This document shows, in pieces, positions 1-8,285 of a DNA stretch of 32,175 nucleotides. Each line of letters opens with the position of its first letter. Position 1 is the first letter of the stretch. The notes under the pieces were generated by a model that was not told where the DNA came from, ran no database searches, and saw only the letters and a program-made list of their open reading frames with translations. Origin of the DNA: UBA4312 sp002394635 (GTDB lineage: Bacteria > Bacillota_I > Bacilli_A > Erysipelotrichales > Erysipelotrichaceae); the NCBI GenBank assembly GCA_946539765.1, contig CAMNHO010000019.1:1-32175 (forward strand). The letters run 5' to 3'. The position numbers and the translations under genes were made by a program.

Positions 1-12
1 TCCGGGTTTTGT

Positions 13-1374
13 TTAGCCTTCCAGATTTGCCAATAGTTTATCTTTGGCTTGTTGTATGGATGCTTCATCCGGCATAACAACAGAGGCTTCCTGTGAGACG
101 CTGGCACAGTTAGCCATTGTGCTGCTACCTGTCAAGGCATAACTTTCGAACTGCCAGTCTGGATGTTCGGCTAATTCGAACTGTACGAAGGACAGCATTT
201 CCTCATAAGACATATCGGTTTCAAAAGTATCATTGATCGCGTCGACGACTTCACCATATTTGAATACTGTAGCTGGTTCGCAAAGTCTCTTGATCAAAGC
301 TTCTAATACCATCTGCTGGTTCTTGATCCTTTGTAGATCGCCTTCCTCATAAGCATGCCGCTCACGTGCAAAGGCTAAAGCACGTTCTCCATCCAGATGG
401 TTGACACCGGCTTGCACGCCTTCTACGTGATCGTTCGAATAGAATGTATCGACTTCCATGCCTTCCGGTACATTGACATTGATGCCATCCAGCACGTCAA
501 CCAAATTTGCCAGACTGGAGAAGTTCACACGAATTGTGTAATTGATATTGACTCCTAAGAAGTCTTCAATGGTCTGCGCTGTTGTATGGATACCATACAT
601 ACCGGAGTGTGTCAGTTTATCATTCTGACCAGCCGGACATCCGCTCCCTGCATCTGAAGCACAGGATACAGGCTCATAATAGTCACGTGGAATGCTGACC
701 AATACGATTTTCTTGGTAATCGGATTGACAGCTACTACAGTGTTAGAATCGGATTTTGCGGTAGTATCCAGCCCTCCATAATTATCATTTCCGCTAATAA
801 AGATAACGAATGGTTCACTGGTCATATCCACTGTATCGTCCGATGGAGAAACAGTGGTATCGCGGTCGGTTTCGTAAGAAGCTTGAAACAAGATACGGGT
901 GTCCGAATTAAATGTGCTTGAACCCTCATCGTGGATTACGCCACGATCGGTTTCGCTAACCAGTAACATATCGACTTCTCCATTATACAGAGCGGTTACC
1001 GCATCAGCATAGGACCCGTATTCTACTGTTTCAACATCAACTACTCCGTTTAATTGTTCCAGCCCAAAATCTGTTCCTTTTTTATTGGCTTCCGGAATGA
1101 TTCCCATTCTTTTGCCAGATGCTTCTTCGATGCTCTGGATCGGTGAAGCATTGGTCGTAACAACGGAAACGATCATGGTTCGTTTATTCTTCAAGTTGGA
1201 TATGCTGGCATCGATCTGGTTATCTGCAAGATTATCATAGTTTCCAGCTGTAAACCCAACAATCGGATCTTCATCCTCCTGACTATCTTCTGCATGCACA
1301 GGGGCTAAATTCCAAAGGAACATACATGGGACCAGAAGAAATAAAGACAGTATTGTTTTCCATTTATCATTCAT
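13..1374 (-). CDS. LCP (LytR-CpsA-Psr) family cell-wall protein with solute-binding-like N-terminal region
   Basis: LCP proteins transfer undecaprenyl-linked glycopolymers to peptidoglycan outside the membrane. The 453-residue protein starts with a hydrophobic export segment (about residues 8-28, ending in VHAED). Residues 60-165 include PIQSIEEASGKRMGI and a YADAVTALYNGEVDMLLVSE stretch that resembles a periplasmic solute-binding fold. The LCP domain fills the C-terminal half: SIPRDYYEP, NDKLTHSGMYG, LDGERALAFARERH and DLQRIKNQQ carry the Arg and Asp residues typical of the family's pyrophosphate site. Only one N-terminal membrane segment is visible. The start ATG follows AAAGGATGG. It lies downstream of tetR on the same strand but has its own promoter, so it is probably expressed separately. 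LCP membership is secure; the polymer it transfers is unknown. Confidence 0.88.
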   Translation of the reverse strand: MNDKWKTILSLFLLVPCMFLWNLAPVHAEDSQEDEDPIVGFTAGNYDNLADNQIDASISNLKNKRTMIVSVVTTNASPIQSIEEASGKRMGIIPEANKKGTDFGLEQLNGVVDVETVEYGSYADAVTALYNGEVDMLLVSETDRGVIHDEGSSTFNSDTRILFQASYETDRDTTVSPSDDTVDMTSEPFVIFISGNDNYGGLDTTAKSDSNTVVAVNPITKKIVLVSIPRDYYEPVSCASDAGSGCPAGQNDKLTHSGMYGIHTTAQTIEDFLGVNINYTIRVNFSSLANLVDVLDGINVNVPEGMEVDTFYSNDHVEGVQAGVNHLDGERALAFARERHAYEEGDLQRIKNQQMVLEALIKRLCEPATVFKYGEVVDAINDTFETDMSYEEMLSFVQFELAEHPDWQFESYALTGSSTMANCASVSQEASVVMPDEASIQQAKDKLLANLEG

Positions 1375-1400
1375 AACGAATCCATCCTTTCTCTTTCTCT

Positions 1401-1430
1401 ATTTTACCGATGATGCATACAGGATTGCAA
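1401..1430 (-). promoter_or_regulatory. Probable sigma-A promoter of the LCP gene
   Basis: On the minus strand TTGCAA (1430-1425) and TAAAAT (1406-1401) are separated by 18 bp, just upstream of the LCP start. This match is by eye and suggests transcription independent of tetR. Confidence 0.5.
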
Positions 1431-1465
1431 GGATATTCCGGAAAAAAACGGTAGGCACAGTTTGA

Positions 1466-1999
1466 TCAGTCAAGGTACCGGTAGAAGATATCCGGCATCG
1501 ATTCCAGTAATAAATCAGCCATTTGATCCGGCTTATGCACATATCCCTTGTTCATCCATTGGTTCAATAGAAAGATATTACCACCAACAACGTACCAGAT
1601 CCGGTAAGAATCCTGATCCGACAGTGTTTCAATTTTCATGTTATGTTTATAGACACCCGAATAAAAATGATAGGAGTAATCAATCAGAAAAGACAAAAAA
1701 GAACCTTGGCCTTGAAACTTATTGATTTCCTGAAAATAATTTTGGTTCTTTAAAATAAAGACACAAATCTGGATCAGAAGTTCTCTCCAGTTAGAACCAT
1801 CATAGTGGATCAGGATCTGATTGGTTACATAGTTCTCATAGAAGGAATTGGCCAAGTCGTATTTATCATTAAAATACTTATAGAAGGTACGTCTGGATAA
1901 CTCAGCTTCATCAAGAATATCTTGGACGGTAATCTTTGAAAATTGTTTTTGACCAACGAGTTTTTCAATGGCTTGAAACAACATTTTTTTTGTATTCAT
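1466..1999 (-). CDS. TetR/AcrR family transcriptional regulator
   Basis: A 177-residue one-component repressor. The N-terminal helix-turn-helix is clear: the stretch from LFQAIEKLV through ITVQDILDEAELSRRTFYKYFNDKYDLANSFYENY is the canonical TetR DNA-binding region. The C-terminal ligand-binding part is aromatic-rich and resembles the group seen in dihydroxyacetone-kinase regulators, but the ligand cannot be read from sequence. An in-frame TTG exists 15 nt upstream, but it sits inside the Shine-Dalgarno stretch TTGGAG, so the ATG at 1999-1997 is preferred. It is divergent from the flavin enzyme cassette that starts at 2127, with a perfect palindrome between them, so it most likely represses that cassette and itself. 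Confidence 0.88.
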   Translation of the reverse strand: MNTKKMLFQAIEKLVGQKQFSKITVQDILDEAELSRRTFYKYFNDKYDLANSFYENYVTNQILIHYDGSNWRELLIQICVFILKNQNYFQEINKFQGQGSFLSFLIDYSYHFYSGVYKHNMKIETLSDQDSYRIWYVVGGNIFLLNQWMNKGYVHKPDQMADLLLESMPDIFYRYLD

Positions 2000-2031
2000 G
2001 TTTCTGTTCTCCAAGTATATAAGTTACCTAT

Positions 2032-2051
2032 ATTGTATACTTGTATACAAT
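2032..2051. promoter_or_regulatory. Palindromic operator, probable TetR binding site
   Basis: ATTGTATAC and GTATACAAT form perfect 9-bp inverted arms around a 2-bp TT centre. The site lies between the divergent tetR and reductase genes, about 33 bp from the tetR start codon and 75 bp from the reductase start. Its size and symmetry fit a TetR dimer site. Binding is inferred from position, not shown. Confidence 0.7.
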
Positions 2052-2126
2052 ACTTCACAATTGTTAATTAATTAATAAAATATTAAGAAATTATAATGAA
2101 ATTAAAGAAACAAAAAGGAGAATATC

Positions 2127-4049
2127 ATGAAGGAGAATGTAAAAGCGTTATTTCAACCGATTACAATAGGAGGGATCCCACTGATAAACCGAATGGTGAT
2201 GCCTCCAATGGTAACGAATTTTTCATCTATTGATGGAACGCCTGAACGAAAAATGGTGCAGTATCTTCGAAATCGGGCCAAAGGAGGCGTGGGTCTGATC
2301 ATTCAGGAAGCAGCGTCTGTATCTTGGCCGGAAGGAAAGATTTCCAATCGACAGATTCGAATCAACGATCCGGTAACTGTTGCCGACTTGTTTGATATTA
2401 CCGATTCTGTTCATGCGTTCGGAACAAAGATCATCGTACAGCTGCATCATGGCGGTTTTTTGGCTCATCCTGAGTATACATACGGAGCTGAAAATGTTTC
2501 GAGCAGCGATGGGAACGGAGCTCGGGCCATGACAAAGGAAGAAATCAAGAAGGTAGTGGATGATTTTATTACATCGGCGGTGAACGCCAAAAACGCAAGA
2601 TACGATGGAATCGAAATTCATGCTGCCCACATGTATCTTCTGAATCAGTTTATCAATCCAGCCTGGAATAAGCGGACCGACGAATATGGAGGGTCTATAG
2701 AAAACCGGTTTCGGATCATCCGGGAAATTGCAGAAGGTATTCGGGAAAAATGTGGAAGGCCATTCATTGTCGGATTACGACTGGGTGCCGTGGATTTTCC
2801 ACAAGGAAATACAGTTGGATCAGCTATTGAAATTTGTAAGATGGCTGAAGACTGTGGTATTGATATGCTTAATATTTCTGTTGGCTTTTATGAGTTTGCC
2901 GAAGTTGTGCCGACACAGTATTCGGAAGAAGCTCCATATACCTATATCAGTGAAGCTATTAAAAAAGCGGTCAATATTCCTGTGGCAATTGTCGGTAAAT
3001 TAAGGACACCGGAAATATGTGCACGCATCATTGATACAAAGCAAGCCGATCTGGTCGCAATCGGACGTCAGATGATCTGTGATCCGGAATGGCTGAATAA
3101 GATCTTGATGGGAAAAGAAGAAACCATTCGAACTTGTTTGAACTGCCTGGAAGGATGTATGGAAAGAATGTCCTTTGCGGACAGTGGTATTCGTTGCGTC
3201 ATCAATCCGTACGTTGGCGTAGAAGACTTTTACAATGAAAACGTAGTAGCAGCGGCCGGACAGCCAAAAACAATTGTGGTCGTAGGGGGCGGTATTGCTG
3301 GTATGCAGTATTCAATCATTGCCAAGAAACAAGGCCACAACGTTATATTGCTGGAAAAAACCGAACAACTCGGCGGACAGATGATCCTGGCCGGGATGAC
3401 ACCGTTTAAAAAAGAGGTTCGACAGGCCCTGAACTGGTTTAAAAGTGAAGTGGAAAGACAGAAGATAGATGTTCGCCTGCAGACGAAAGCCGATGTAGAA
3501 CTGATTAGCTCATTGGACCCGGATCATGTTGTTCTGGCTATGGGTTGTGAATTTGCCGACCCACCGATTGAAGGCATTGAGAATGCAGTCAAAGGTGACC
3601 TGGTCATTGGTCGAAAGGTCGAAGTCGGTCAAGGAAAAAAAGTAGCAATAATCGGAGGAGGTGTTTCCGGTTGTGAATTAGCACATCGCATTGCTCTGGA
3701 AGGGTCTGAACCAACCATTTTGGAAATGTTGCCGACAGTATGCAGTAATGGCGGTGTGATCCATTCGGAAATGTTAAAAGCACAGGTCGGATCGATGGCA
3801 ACGATTCTCACATCTGTAAAAGTGAACCAAATCGAAAGAGATAAAGTTTTTTATAGGAATGCCGATGGGCAAGACGCATGTATTGAAATCGATATGGTTA
3901 TCAATTGTGCAGGCCAGAAAAAAGTCAGCAGTCCATTGTATGAACGCCTGATCCAGAAGGGCTTTGACGTATATCGAATCGGAGAAAACGGGATCAGCAA
4001 TTTCCAAAATGCGACACGGGAAGCGCTGCAGCTGGCATATACACTTTAG
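2127..4049 (+). CDS. FMN/FAD/[4Fe-4S] NADH:flavin oxidoreductase, 2-enoate reductase / 2,4-dienoyl-CoA reductase type
   Basis: A 640-residue multidomain enzyme of the family that contains FadH, 2-enoate reductase and the bile-acid enzymes BaiCD and BaiH. It reduces activated C=C bonds with NAD(P)H electrons. An N-terminal old-yellow-enzyme barrel holds EIHAAHMYLLNQFINP and NKRTDEYGGSIENR. It is followed by the cluster motif C-x2-C-x3-C-x11-C in CLNCLEGCMERMSFADSG and the Cys after GIR. The C-terminal half has two Rossmann motifs, VVVGGGIAGMQ (FAD) and VAIIGGGVSGCE (NAD(P)H). Length is normal for the family. The ATG follows AAAAAGGAG. It is the first gene of a cassette with two more flavin proteins and lies divergent from tetR. 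The substrate is unknown; enoates, quinones or steroids are all possible. Confidence 0.88.
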   Translation: MKENVKALFQPITIGGIPLINRMVMPPMVTNFSSIDGTPERKMVQYLRNRAKGGVGLIIQEAASVSWPEGKISNRQIRINDPVTVADLFDITDSVHAFGTKIIVQLHHGGFLAHPEYTYGAENVSSSDGNGARAMTKEEIKKVVDDFITSAVNAKNARYDGIEIHAAHMYLLNQFINPAWNKRTDEYGGSIENRFRIIREIAEGIREKCGRPFIVGLRLGAVDFPQGNTVGSAIEICKMAEDCGIDMLNISVGFYEFAEVVPTQYSEEAPYTYISEAIKKAVNIPVAIVGKLRTPEICARIIDTKQADLVAIGRQMICDPEWLNKILMGKEETIRTCLNCLEGCMERMSFADSGIRCVINPYVGVEDFYNENVVAAAGQPKTIVVVGGGIAGMQYSIIAKKQGHNVILLEKTEQLGGQMILAGMTPFKKEVRQALNWFKSEVERQKIDVRLQTKADVELISSLDPDHVVLAMGCEFADPPIEGIENAVKGDLVIGRKVEVGQGKKVAIIGGGVSGCELAHRIALEGSEPTILEMLPTVCSNGGVIHSEMLKAQVGSMATILTSVKVNQIERDKVFYRNADGQDACIEIDMVINCAGQKKVSSPLYERLIQKGFDVYRIGENGISNFQNATREALQLAYTL

Positions 4050-4057
4050 ACGTTTTC

Positions 4058-4087
4058 AGAAAGTGCATACATAGCACTTTCTTTTTT
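4058..4087 (+). terminator. Intrinsic terminator after the enoate reductase-like gene
   Basis: AGAAAGTGC and GCACTTTCT form a 9-bp stem around a 7-nt loop, followed by a run of T. It lies directly downstream of the reductase stop codon, so the next two genes probably depend on read-through or a promoter in 4088-4166. Confidence 0.8.
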
Positions 4088-4166
4088 AAGGATGAGGTTG
4101 GGCAGGAAAGAATACGTATGCCCTTTCTTTTGATATTCTTAATGTAGCGAATAAGGAGGAATACAT

Positions 4167-4775
4167 ATGATAAAGAAAGAAGTGAGACTGCATGCCTTGG
4201 TAGCACCGTCAGAAACCGTGGTTGTTTCTGCTTATGACAAGGAAGGTCGAGCCGATGCTTGTACTCTGGCTTTTTATATGGTCAGCAGTCATCAGCCACC
4301 TTGTATCACAATCGCGATCAATGCTTCACAACGAAGAAAAACATTGCAGAACTTATTGTCAAAAAAGGCATTTGTCCTTGGCTTTCCTTCCACAGACCAA
4401 TTAAAGGAAGCAGATTATCTAGGTGTAGAAACGGGATAAAAAACAGATAAGCTTGCCAACATCGGCTTTACATCGAAGCCGGCCAAATGTGTGGATGCTC
4501 CGGTCATCGACCAGCTTCTTCTTAGCTTAGAATGCGAGGTCATCCATACTGTGACGATTGGAAGCCATATGCAGATTACCGGTGAAGTAAAACGCATCGT
4601 GGCAGATACTTCGATACTAGATGAAAGAGGAAAGGTCGTTTTGGAAAAACTGAAACCATTGATCTATGATGAAGAGCAGCTCCGTTATCTCTGCTTGGGA
4701 AATACTGCAGGTCTTGCGTTTCAAAATGGGATAGAACTCAAAAAAAAGATAGACAGGAGATATTCGGATGCCTAA
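4167..4775 (+). pseudogene. Flavin reductase-like protein interrupted by an in-frame TAA
   Basis: Flavin reductase-like (FMN-binding split-barrel) proteins bind FMN and reduce flavins or accept electrons from NAD(P)H. The reading frame runs from the ATG at 4167 (after AAGGAGGAATACAT) through 90 codons, meets TAA at 4437-4439, and continues in the same frame with convincing family sequence to a stop at 4773-4775. Before the stop: SAYDKEGRADACTLAFYMVSSHQPP and EADYLGVETG. After it: KTDKLANIGFTSKPAKCVDAPVID, LECEVIHTVTIG and HMQITGEV. The family has one residue where the stop sits (G-x-K-x-DK), so the change is a single-codon nonsense mutation, for example AAA or GAA to TAA, and not a frameshift. 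The last codons overlap the next gene by 8 nt. It could be a strain-specific null or a sequencing error beside an A run. Confidence 0.8.
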
Positions 4776-5409
4776 GAACATTGTGGTTGTCAATGCAGGA
4801 CCAAGAAAGGGATGGAATACGGATACTCTTTTGATGGAGGCCGCAAATGGAGCTGGGAGCACAGGTGCCGGAACAGAAGCGTTTGATTTATTCTGGTTGG
4901 ATAAATATACTGGCTGTATATCGTGCTTTGGGTGTAAAAAGGAAAGATACAAAGGGCATTGTATCTGTCGAGATGGATTAACACCAGTATTGGATGCCAT
5001 TCGCCAGGCGGACGGACTGATTATCGGTTCTCCGAACTACTTGTCCGGATTAACAGCTTCTTTCCGTGCTTTATATGAACGGCTAATCTTCCAAAATCTT
5101 ACATATAACGCCCAAACACCTTCTTGTAATACGAATCCGATTCCTGTACTGTTGATCATGACCAGCAATGCACCGGATACAGTGTATCGGAGCCTGATGA
5201 ACGAGTATCAGAAGGTGTTTAATGGATTTGTGGGGCCTACGGAAATCTTTATCAGCGGAGATACGCTGCAATTAAAAGATTATAGTAAAACAGATTGGCC
5301 ATGGTATTTTGATGCAAAGCATAAACAAGAACGTCATGAAACAATATTCCCTCAGGAATGTAAAAAGGTATTTGAATTAGGGAAAGCACTGGCAGAATCA
5401 TGCAAATAA
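4768..5409 (+). CDS. NADPH-dependent FMN reductase / iron-sulfur flavoprotein family
   Basis: A 213-residue flavodoxin-fold protein. The N-terminus KNIVVVNAGPRKGWNTDTLL is the phosphate-binding loop for FMN, and GLIIGSPNYLSGLTASFRALYERL is the second flavin-contact segment. Between them CISCFGC and a following CIC form a cysteine patch around residues 50-70, as in proteins annotated as flavodoxin-family oxidoreductases or iron-sulfur flavoproteins. Spacing is not the compact cluster motif of true iron-sulfur flavoproteins, so cluster binding is uncertain. The start overlaps the interrupted flavin reductase by 8 nt, which implies translational coupling in the intact ancestor. It probably carries electrons or reduces quinones or flavins within the TetR-linked cassette. 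Confidence 0.82.
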   Translation: MPKNIVVVNAGPRKGWNTDTLLMEAANGAGSTGAGTEAFDLFWLDKYTGCISCFGCKKERYKGHCICRDGLTPVLDAIRQADGLIIGSPNYLSGLTASFRALYERLIFQNLTYNAQTPSCNTNPIPVLLIMTSNAPDTVYRSLMNEYQKVFNGFVGPTEIFISGDTLQLKDYSKTDWPWYFDAKHKQERHETIFPQECKKVFELGKALAESCK

Positions 5410-5475
5410 TCCGATAGGATCAATAGGAGAGCTTGCGCTCATGATTTTATAGTTGCAATCGATGCAAAAACGATT

Positions 5476-5505
5476 AAAAACACAGGCTGCGCTGCCTGTG
5501 TTTTT
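5476..5505. terminator. Bidirectional intrinsic terminator
   Basis: AAAAACACAGGC and GCCTGTGTTTTT form a 12-bp stem with a 6-nt loop. It is flanked by A on one side and T on the other, so it serves both the flavoprotein gene (plus) and the alanine dehydrogenase gene (minus), which converge here. Confidence 0.88.
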
Positions 5506-5506
5506 G

Positions 5507-6682
5507 CTATTTAACAAATTCAGGATAGAATAGGTTGGAACGAGTGACTGTTGCCGATGGTGCCGGATCGAGATTTACATTTTCGATATCAAGAAGGGTT
5601 TCAGGACGTACCCAAGGTCTTTGTTGCAACGCACTGGTTTCCTCATGGGTCAAATATCCTTTATAGCAGGTTAATGCTCGTCGGTAGAAACCGTCTTTGA
5701 TACAGGTTGTTTTGACACCTTCATTCAAAATGGACAGTATCATCGGAAGCATTTCAGCTGCATAGGCAACAGAAGTTGAATTGGCTACAGCTCCAGGGAT
5801 ATTGCTGACACAGTAGTGAACGACACCATTGACTACATATCTTGGATCATTGTGATGCGTTTCATGGCTGCTTTCAATGGCTCCCGGATCATCATTGGAA
5901 ATATCGACAAGTACGGAACCAGGTTCCATCAACTTCAACATTTCCTTGGTGATCAAGAAGTCTTTTCTTTCTTTTGGCCACTTCACACAATTTAGGATCA
6001 TATCTGTTTCCGGAAGAATGGACGCAATGGTCTGCTGGTTACAGAACATGGTATCGATACTGCCTTTGTACTGATTTGACAAGGTGCGAAGGATGCCTAC
6101 GTTGATATCCATAACGGTACATTTGGCACCTAGAGCATGTAAAACCTGCAGAGCACCTTGACCGACTGTACCTGCACCCATAATGACAACATTCATTCCA
6201 GGGGCACCGGCAAAACCACCTACATATTTTCCTTTTCCGCCGTTTATGGTCAGCATGGATTCCAACCCGAATAAAGCACCTTGTTTTCCAGCAGCCTCGC
6301 AGTTCGGAGAACCATAGCGATGCGCGTCTTCTGCCGTAAACGCAATGCATCGGCTGTCCAATAAGGCTTGCACTTCATCTGGATGTCCGGCTGGATGAAT
6401 ACATCCAAGAACAATCTGGTTTTCCCGGATCATAGGGTATTCAGCCTCCATAAATTCTTTGACTTTAGCGACCATATCACAATGAGCATAGATTTCTTCG
6501 GCCGTATCAATAATTTTTGCGCCGGCCTGCTTATATGCCTCATTGGTAAAACCGGCCGCTTTTCCACAATCTTTCTGGGCCCATACTTCATGACCCGCCG
6601 CCACAATGCTTTCTACTTCTACAGGTGTACAAATGACACGGTATTCTCCTGGTTTTATATCTTTCAATATTCCAAATCGCAT
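5507..6682 (-). CDS. ald: Alanine dehydrogenase
   Basis: Interconverts alanine with pyruvate and ammonia using NAD(H). The 391-residue protein shows the family's four active-site positions: Arg15 (GEYRV), Lys75 (AKVKEF), His96 (CIHPAG) and an Asp at about 264 (VDISNDDPG, where the family usually has VDVAIDQGG). The Rossmann motif VVIMGAGTVGQGALQVLHALGA lies at about 165-187, and VNGVVHYCVSNIPGAVANSTS matches the conserved alanine dehydrogenase segment near residue 290. The sequence is somewhat divergent from Bacillus Ald (NDDPG for IDQGG), so related amino-acid dehydrogenases such as carboxyethylornithine synthase are not fully excluded. It is single and divergent from the nhaC-like gene, with separate promoters. 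It probably provides alanine fermentation or ammonium and NADH balance. Confidence 0.82.
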   Translation of the reverse strand: MRFGILKDIKPGEYRVICTPVEVESIVAAGHEVWAQKDCGKAAGFTNEAYKQAGAKIIDTAEEIYAHCDMVAKVKEFMEAEYPMIRENQIVLGCIHPAGHPDEVQALLDSRCIAFTAEDAHRYGSPNCEAAGKQGALFGLESMLTINGGKGKYVGGFAGAPGMNVVIMGAGTVGQGALQVLHALGAKCTVMDINVGILRTLSNQYKGSIDTMFCNQQTIASILPETDMILNCVKWPKERKDFLITKEMLKLMEPGSVLVDISNDDPGAIESSHETHHNDPRYVVNGVVHYCVSNIPGAVANSTSVAYAAEMLPMILSILNEGVKTTCIKDGFYRRALTCYKGYLTHEETSALQQRPWVRPETLLDIENVNLDPAPSATVTRSNLFYPEFVK

Positions 6683-6719
6683 AAAAACCTCCTGTTTTTT
6701 AATTAATTATTACTTAAGT

Positions 6720-6748
6720 ATAATATCATGAAACTGGATTACCATCAA
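6720..6748 (-). promoter_or_regulatory. Probable promoter of alanine dehydrogenase
   Basis: Minus-strand TTGATG (6748-6743) and TATTAT (6725-6720) are separated by 17 bp, about 37 bp upstream of the start codon. Confidence 0.55.
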
Positions 6749-6759
6749 TGAACCGGCTG

Positions 6760-6788
6760 TTGACGAAGAAAGCATATTCCGATATTAT
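6760..6788 (+). promoter_or_regulatory. Probable promoter of the nhaC-like gene
   Basis: TTGACG (6760-6765) and TATTAT (6783-6788) are separated by 17 bp. This -35 box lies 11 bp from the -35 box of the divergent alanine dehydrogenase promoter, so the two transcription units share one control region. Confidence 0.6.
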
Positions 6789-6823
6789 ATTTAAGCATAA
6801 CTAAAATATAAAGGAGGAGATTT

Positions 6824-8233
6824 ATGGATGCATCTACAACGATGGGATTTATCTCAATAATCCCACCCCTTGTTGCGATCATATTGTCCTTTTGGACAAA
6901 GAATACGGTTATTTCTCTAACCATTGCGTGTTTGATTGGTACATTGATGGCAGGGCAGGGTTTGTTAGGATTGCCGACCTTATTAAAAGAAAGCTTAGGA
7001 ACCACTAGTTTCTCATGGGTGATGCTGCTGAATACCTTTATTGCAATCATCGTTGCTTATTTTCAGAAAACCGGAGCTATTCAAAGTTTTTCCATGAAGA
7101 TCCATGACCGGAATCTGAGTCGGAAAGGGGCACAGCTGATGGCCTGGGTATTAGGGATGTTTGTATACTTCAGTGATTCATTCAGTCCTTTGTTCGTGGG
7201 GACAACGATGCGAAGCATTACGGATAAGGTGAAAATATCAAGAGAAAAGCTGGCCTATATTGCTGATTCTACTTCAGCTCCTGTCAGCGTACTGGTACCG
7301 ATTACCGGCTGGGCAGCTTATTTGAGCGGATTAGCGGTAGGCATCGGAACAATCGTAACTGAAGAGGATGGAGCCAAACTATTTTTACGGGCTGTTCCAT
7401 TCAATTTCTATGCGATCATCGCGGTTATCTTTGTCGGATTGATCGGCTCAGGAATTATCAAAGATTTTGGTCCGATGAAAAAAGCAGAAAAAAGGGCAGA
7501 GGAAGAAGGCAAGGTATTGCGTGATGGAGCTGTCCCTTTGATTGGTAAGGAGCTTACCGAAATGGAGGCATATGATGGATTTCAACCTCGAGTATTCCTT
7601 AATTTCATATTGCCGGTATTATTGATTATCGCTATCGCCCTTGGAACCTATATTACAATGGGTTCGGCAAAAACGATGGAAGCTTTCTTGTTTGTGATTC
7701 TTTTTATGACCATCAGTATGCTGATCCAGGGCATTCCATTTAAAGAAGTCATAGATACGATGACACAAGGGATCAAAGGAGCTGTGCCGGCAATCATGCT
7801 CTTGGCTTTGGCGTATTCTATCAATGCGCTGAGCAGAGACATGGGAACTGCCAACTATATTGTATCGCTTTGTGAAGGATTCTTGTCTGCGCAATTGCTG
7901 CCTGTCATTATATTCTTGATATCTGCTGTTATGGCTTTTGCTACAGGATCGAGCTGGGGAACCTTCGCAATCTGTATGCCGATCGCTTTGCCATTGGCTT
8001 TTGCATATTCTGACGGTGCATTGACAACATTGGTATGTGCCTGTTTTGCAGCTGTAGCCGGAGGCGGTGTGTTTGGCGACCATTGTTCACCGGTTTCGGA
8101 TACAACGGTGTTGTCTTCCACCGGAGCGGCCAGTGATCATATTGATCATGTGCAGACGCAGCTGCCATATGCATTGACATGTGGGATCATCGCGGCAATC
8201 CTGTATCTGATTGTTGGTTTCGTCGCCGGATAA
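6824..8233 (+). CDS. nhaC: NhaC family Na+/H+ antiporter
   Basis: A 469-residue multi-pass membrane transporter with about 11-12 hydrophobic segments. Family hallmarks are FVYFSDSFSPLFVGTTMRS, ADSTSAPVSVLVPITGWAAYLSG, ATGSSWGTFAICMPIALPLA and GGGVFGDHCSPVSDTTVLSS followed by DHIDHVQTQLPYA. NhaC-type carriers exchange Na+ for H+, and relatives exchange amino-acid or organic-acid pairs coupled to ions (malate/lactate or tyrosine/tyramine types), so the exact substrate is open. The ATG follows AAAGGAGGAG. It is divergent from alanine dehydrogenase and ends at a bidirectional terminator. The pairing with ald leaves room for an amino- or keto-acid substrate, though this is only suggestive. Confidence 0.88.
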   Translation: MDASTTMGFISIIPPLVAIILSFWTKNTVISLTIACLIGTLMAGQGLLGLPTLLKESLGTTSFSWVMLLNTFIAIIVAYFQKTGAIQSFSMKIHDRNLSRKGAQLMAWVLGMFVYFSDSFSPLFVGTTMRSITDKVKISREKLAYIADSTSAPVSVLVPITGWAAYLSGLAVGIGTIVTEEDGAKLFLRAVPFNFYAIIAVIFVGLIGSGIIKDFGPMKKAEKRAEEEGKVLRDGAVPLIGKELTEMEAYDGFQPRVFLNFILPVLLIIAIALGTYITMGSAKTMEAFLFVILFMTISMLIQGIPFKEVIDTMTQGIKGAVPAIMLLALAYSINALSRDMGTANYIVSLCEGFLSAQLLPVIIFLISAVMAFATGSSWGTFAICMPIALPLAFAYSDGALTTLVCACFAAVAGGGVFGDHCSPVSDTTVLSSTGAASDHIDHVQTQLPYALTCGIIAAILYLIVGFVAG

Positions 8234-8250
8234 GTTCAGAAAATAGAAAA

Positions 8251-8285
8251 GAGCAGGATGCTTTTGCATACCTGCTCAATTTTTA
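8251..8285. terminator. Bidirectional intrinsic terminator between nhaC-like gene and dhaM
   Basis: GAGCAGG pairs with CCTGCTC and the inner TGC with GCA around a TTTT loop. A run of T follows on the plus strand and the A-rich left flank gives a U tract on the minus strand. The two transcription units converge here. Confidence 0.85.

Noticed and set aside
2223..2630. Antisense open frame inside the enoate reductase gene, and similar long antisense frames across the window
   Set aside because: They mirror strongly conserved genes on the other strand, lack ribosome sites and show no family motifs.
4437..4490. Frameshift or stop-codon reassignment as the cause of the split flavin reductase
   Set aside because: Both halves are in the same frame, and TAA ends many other genes in the window normally.
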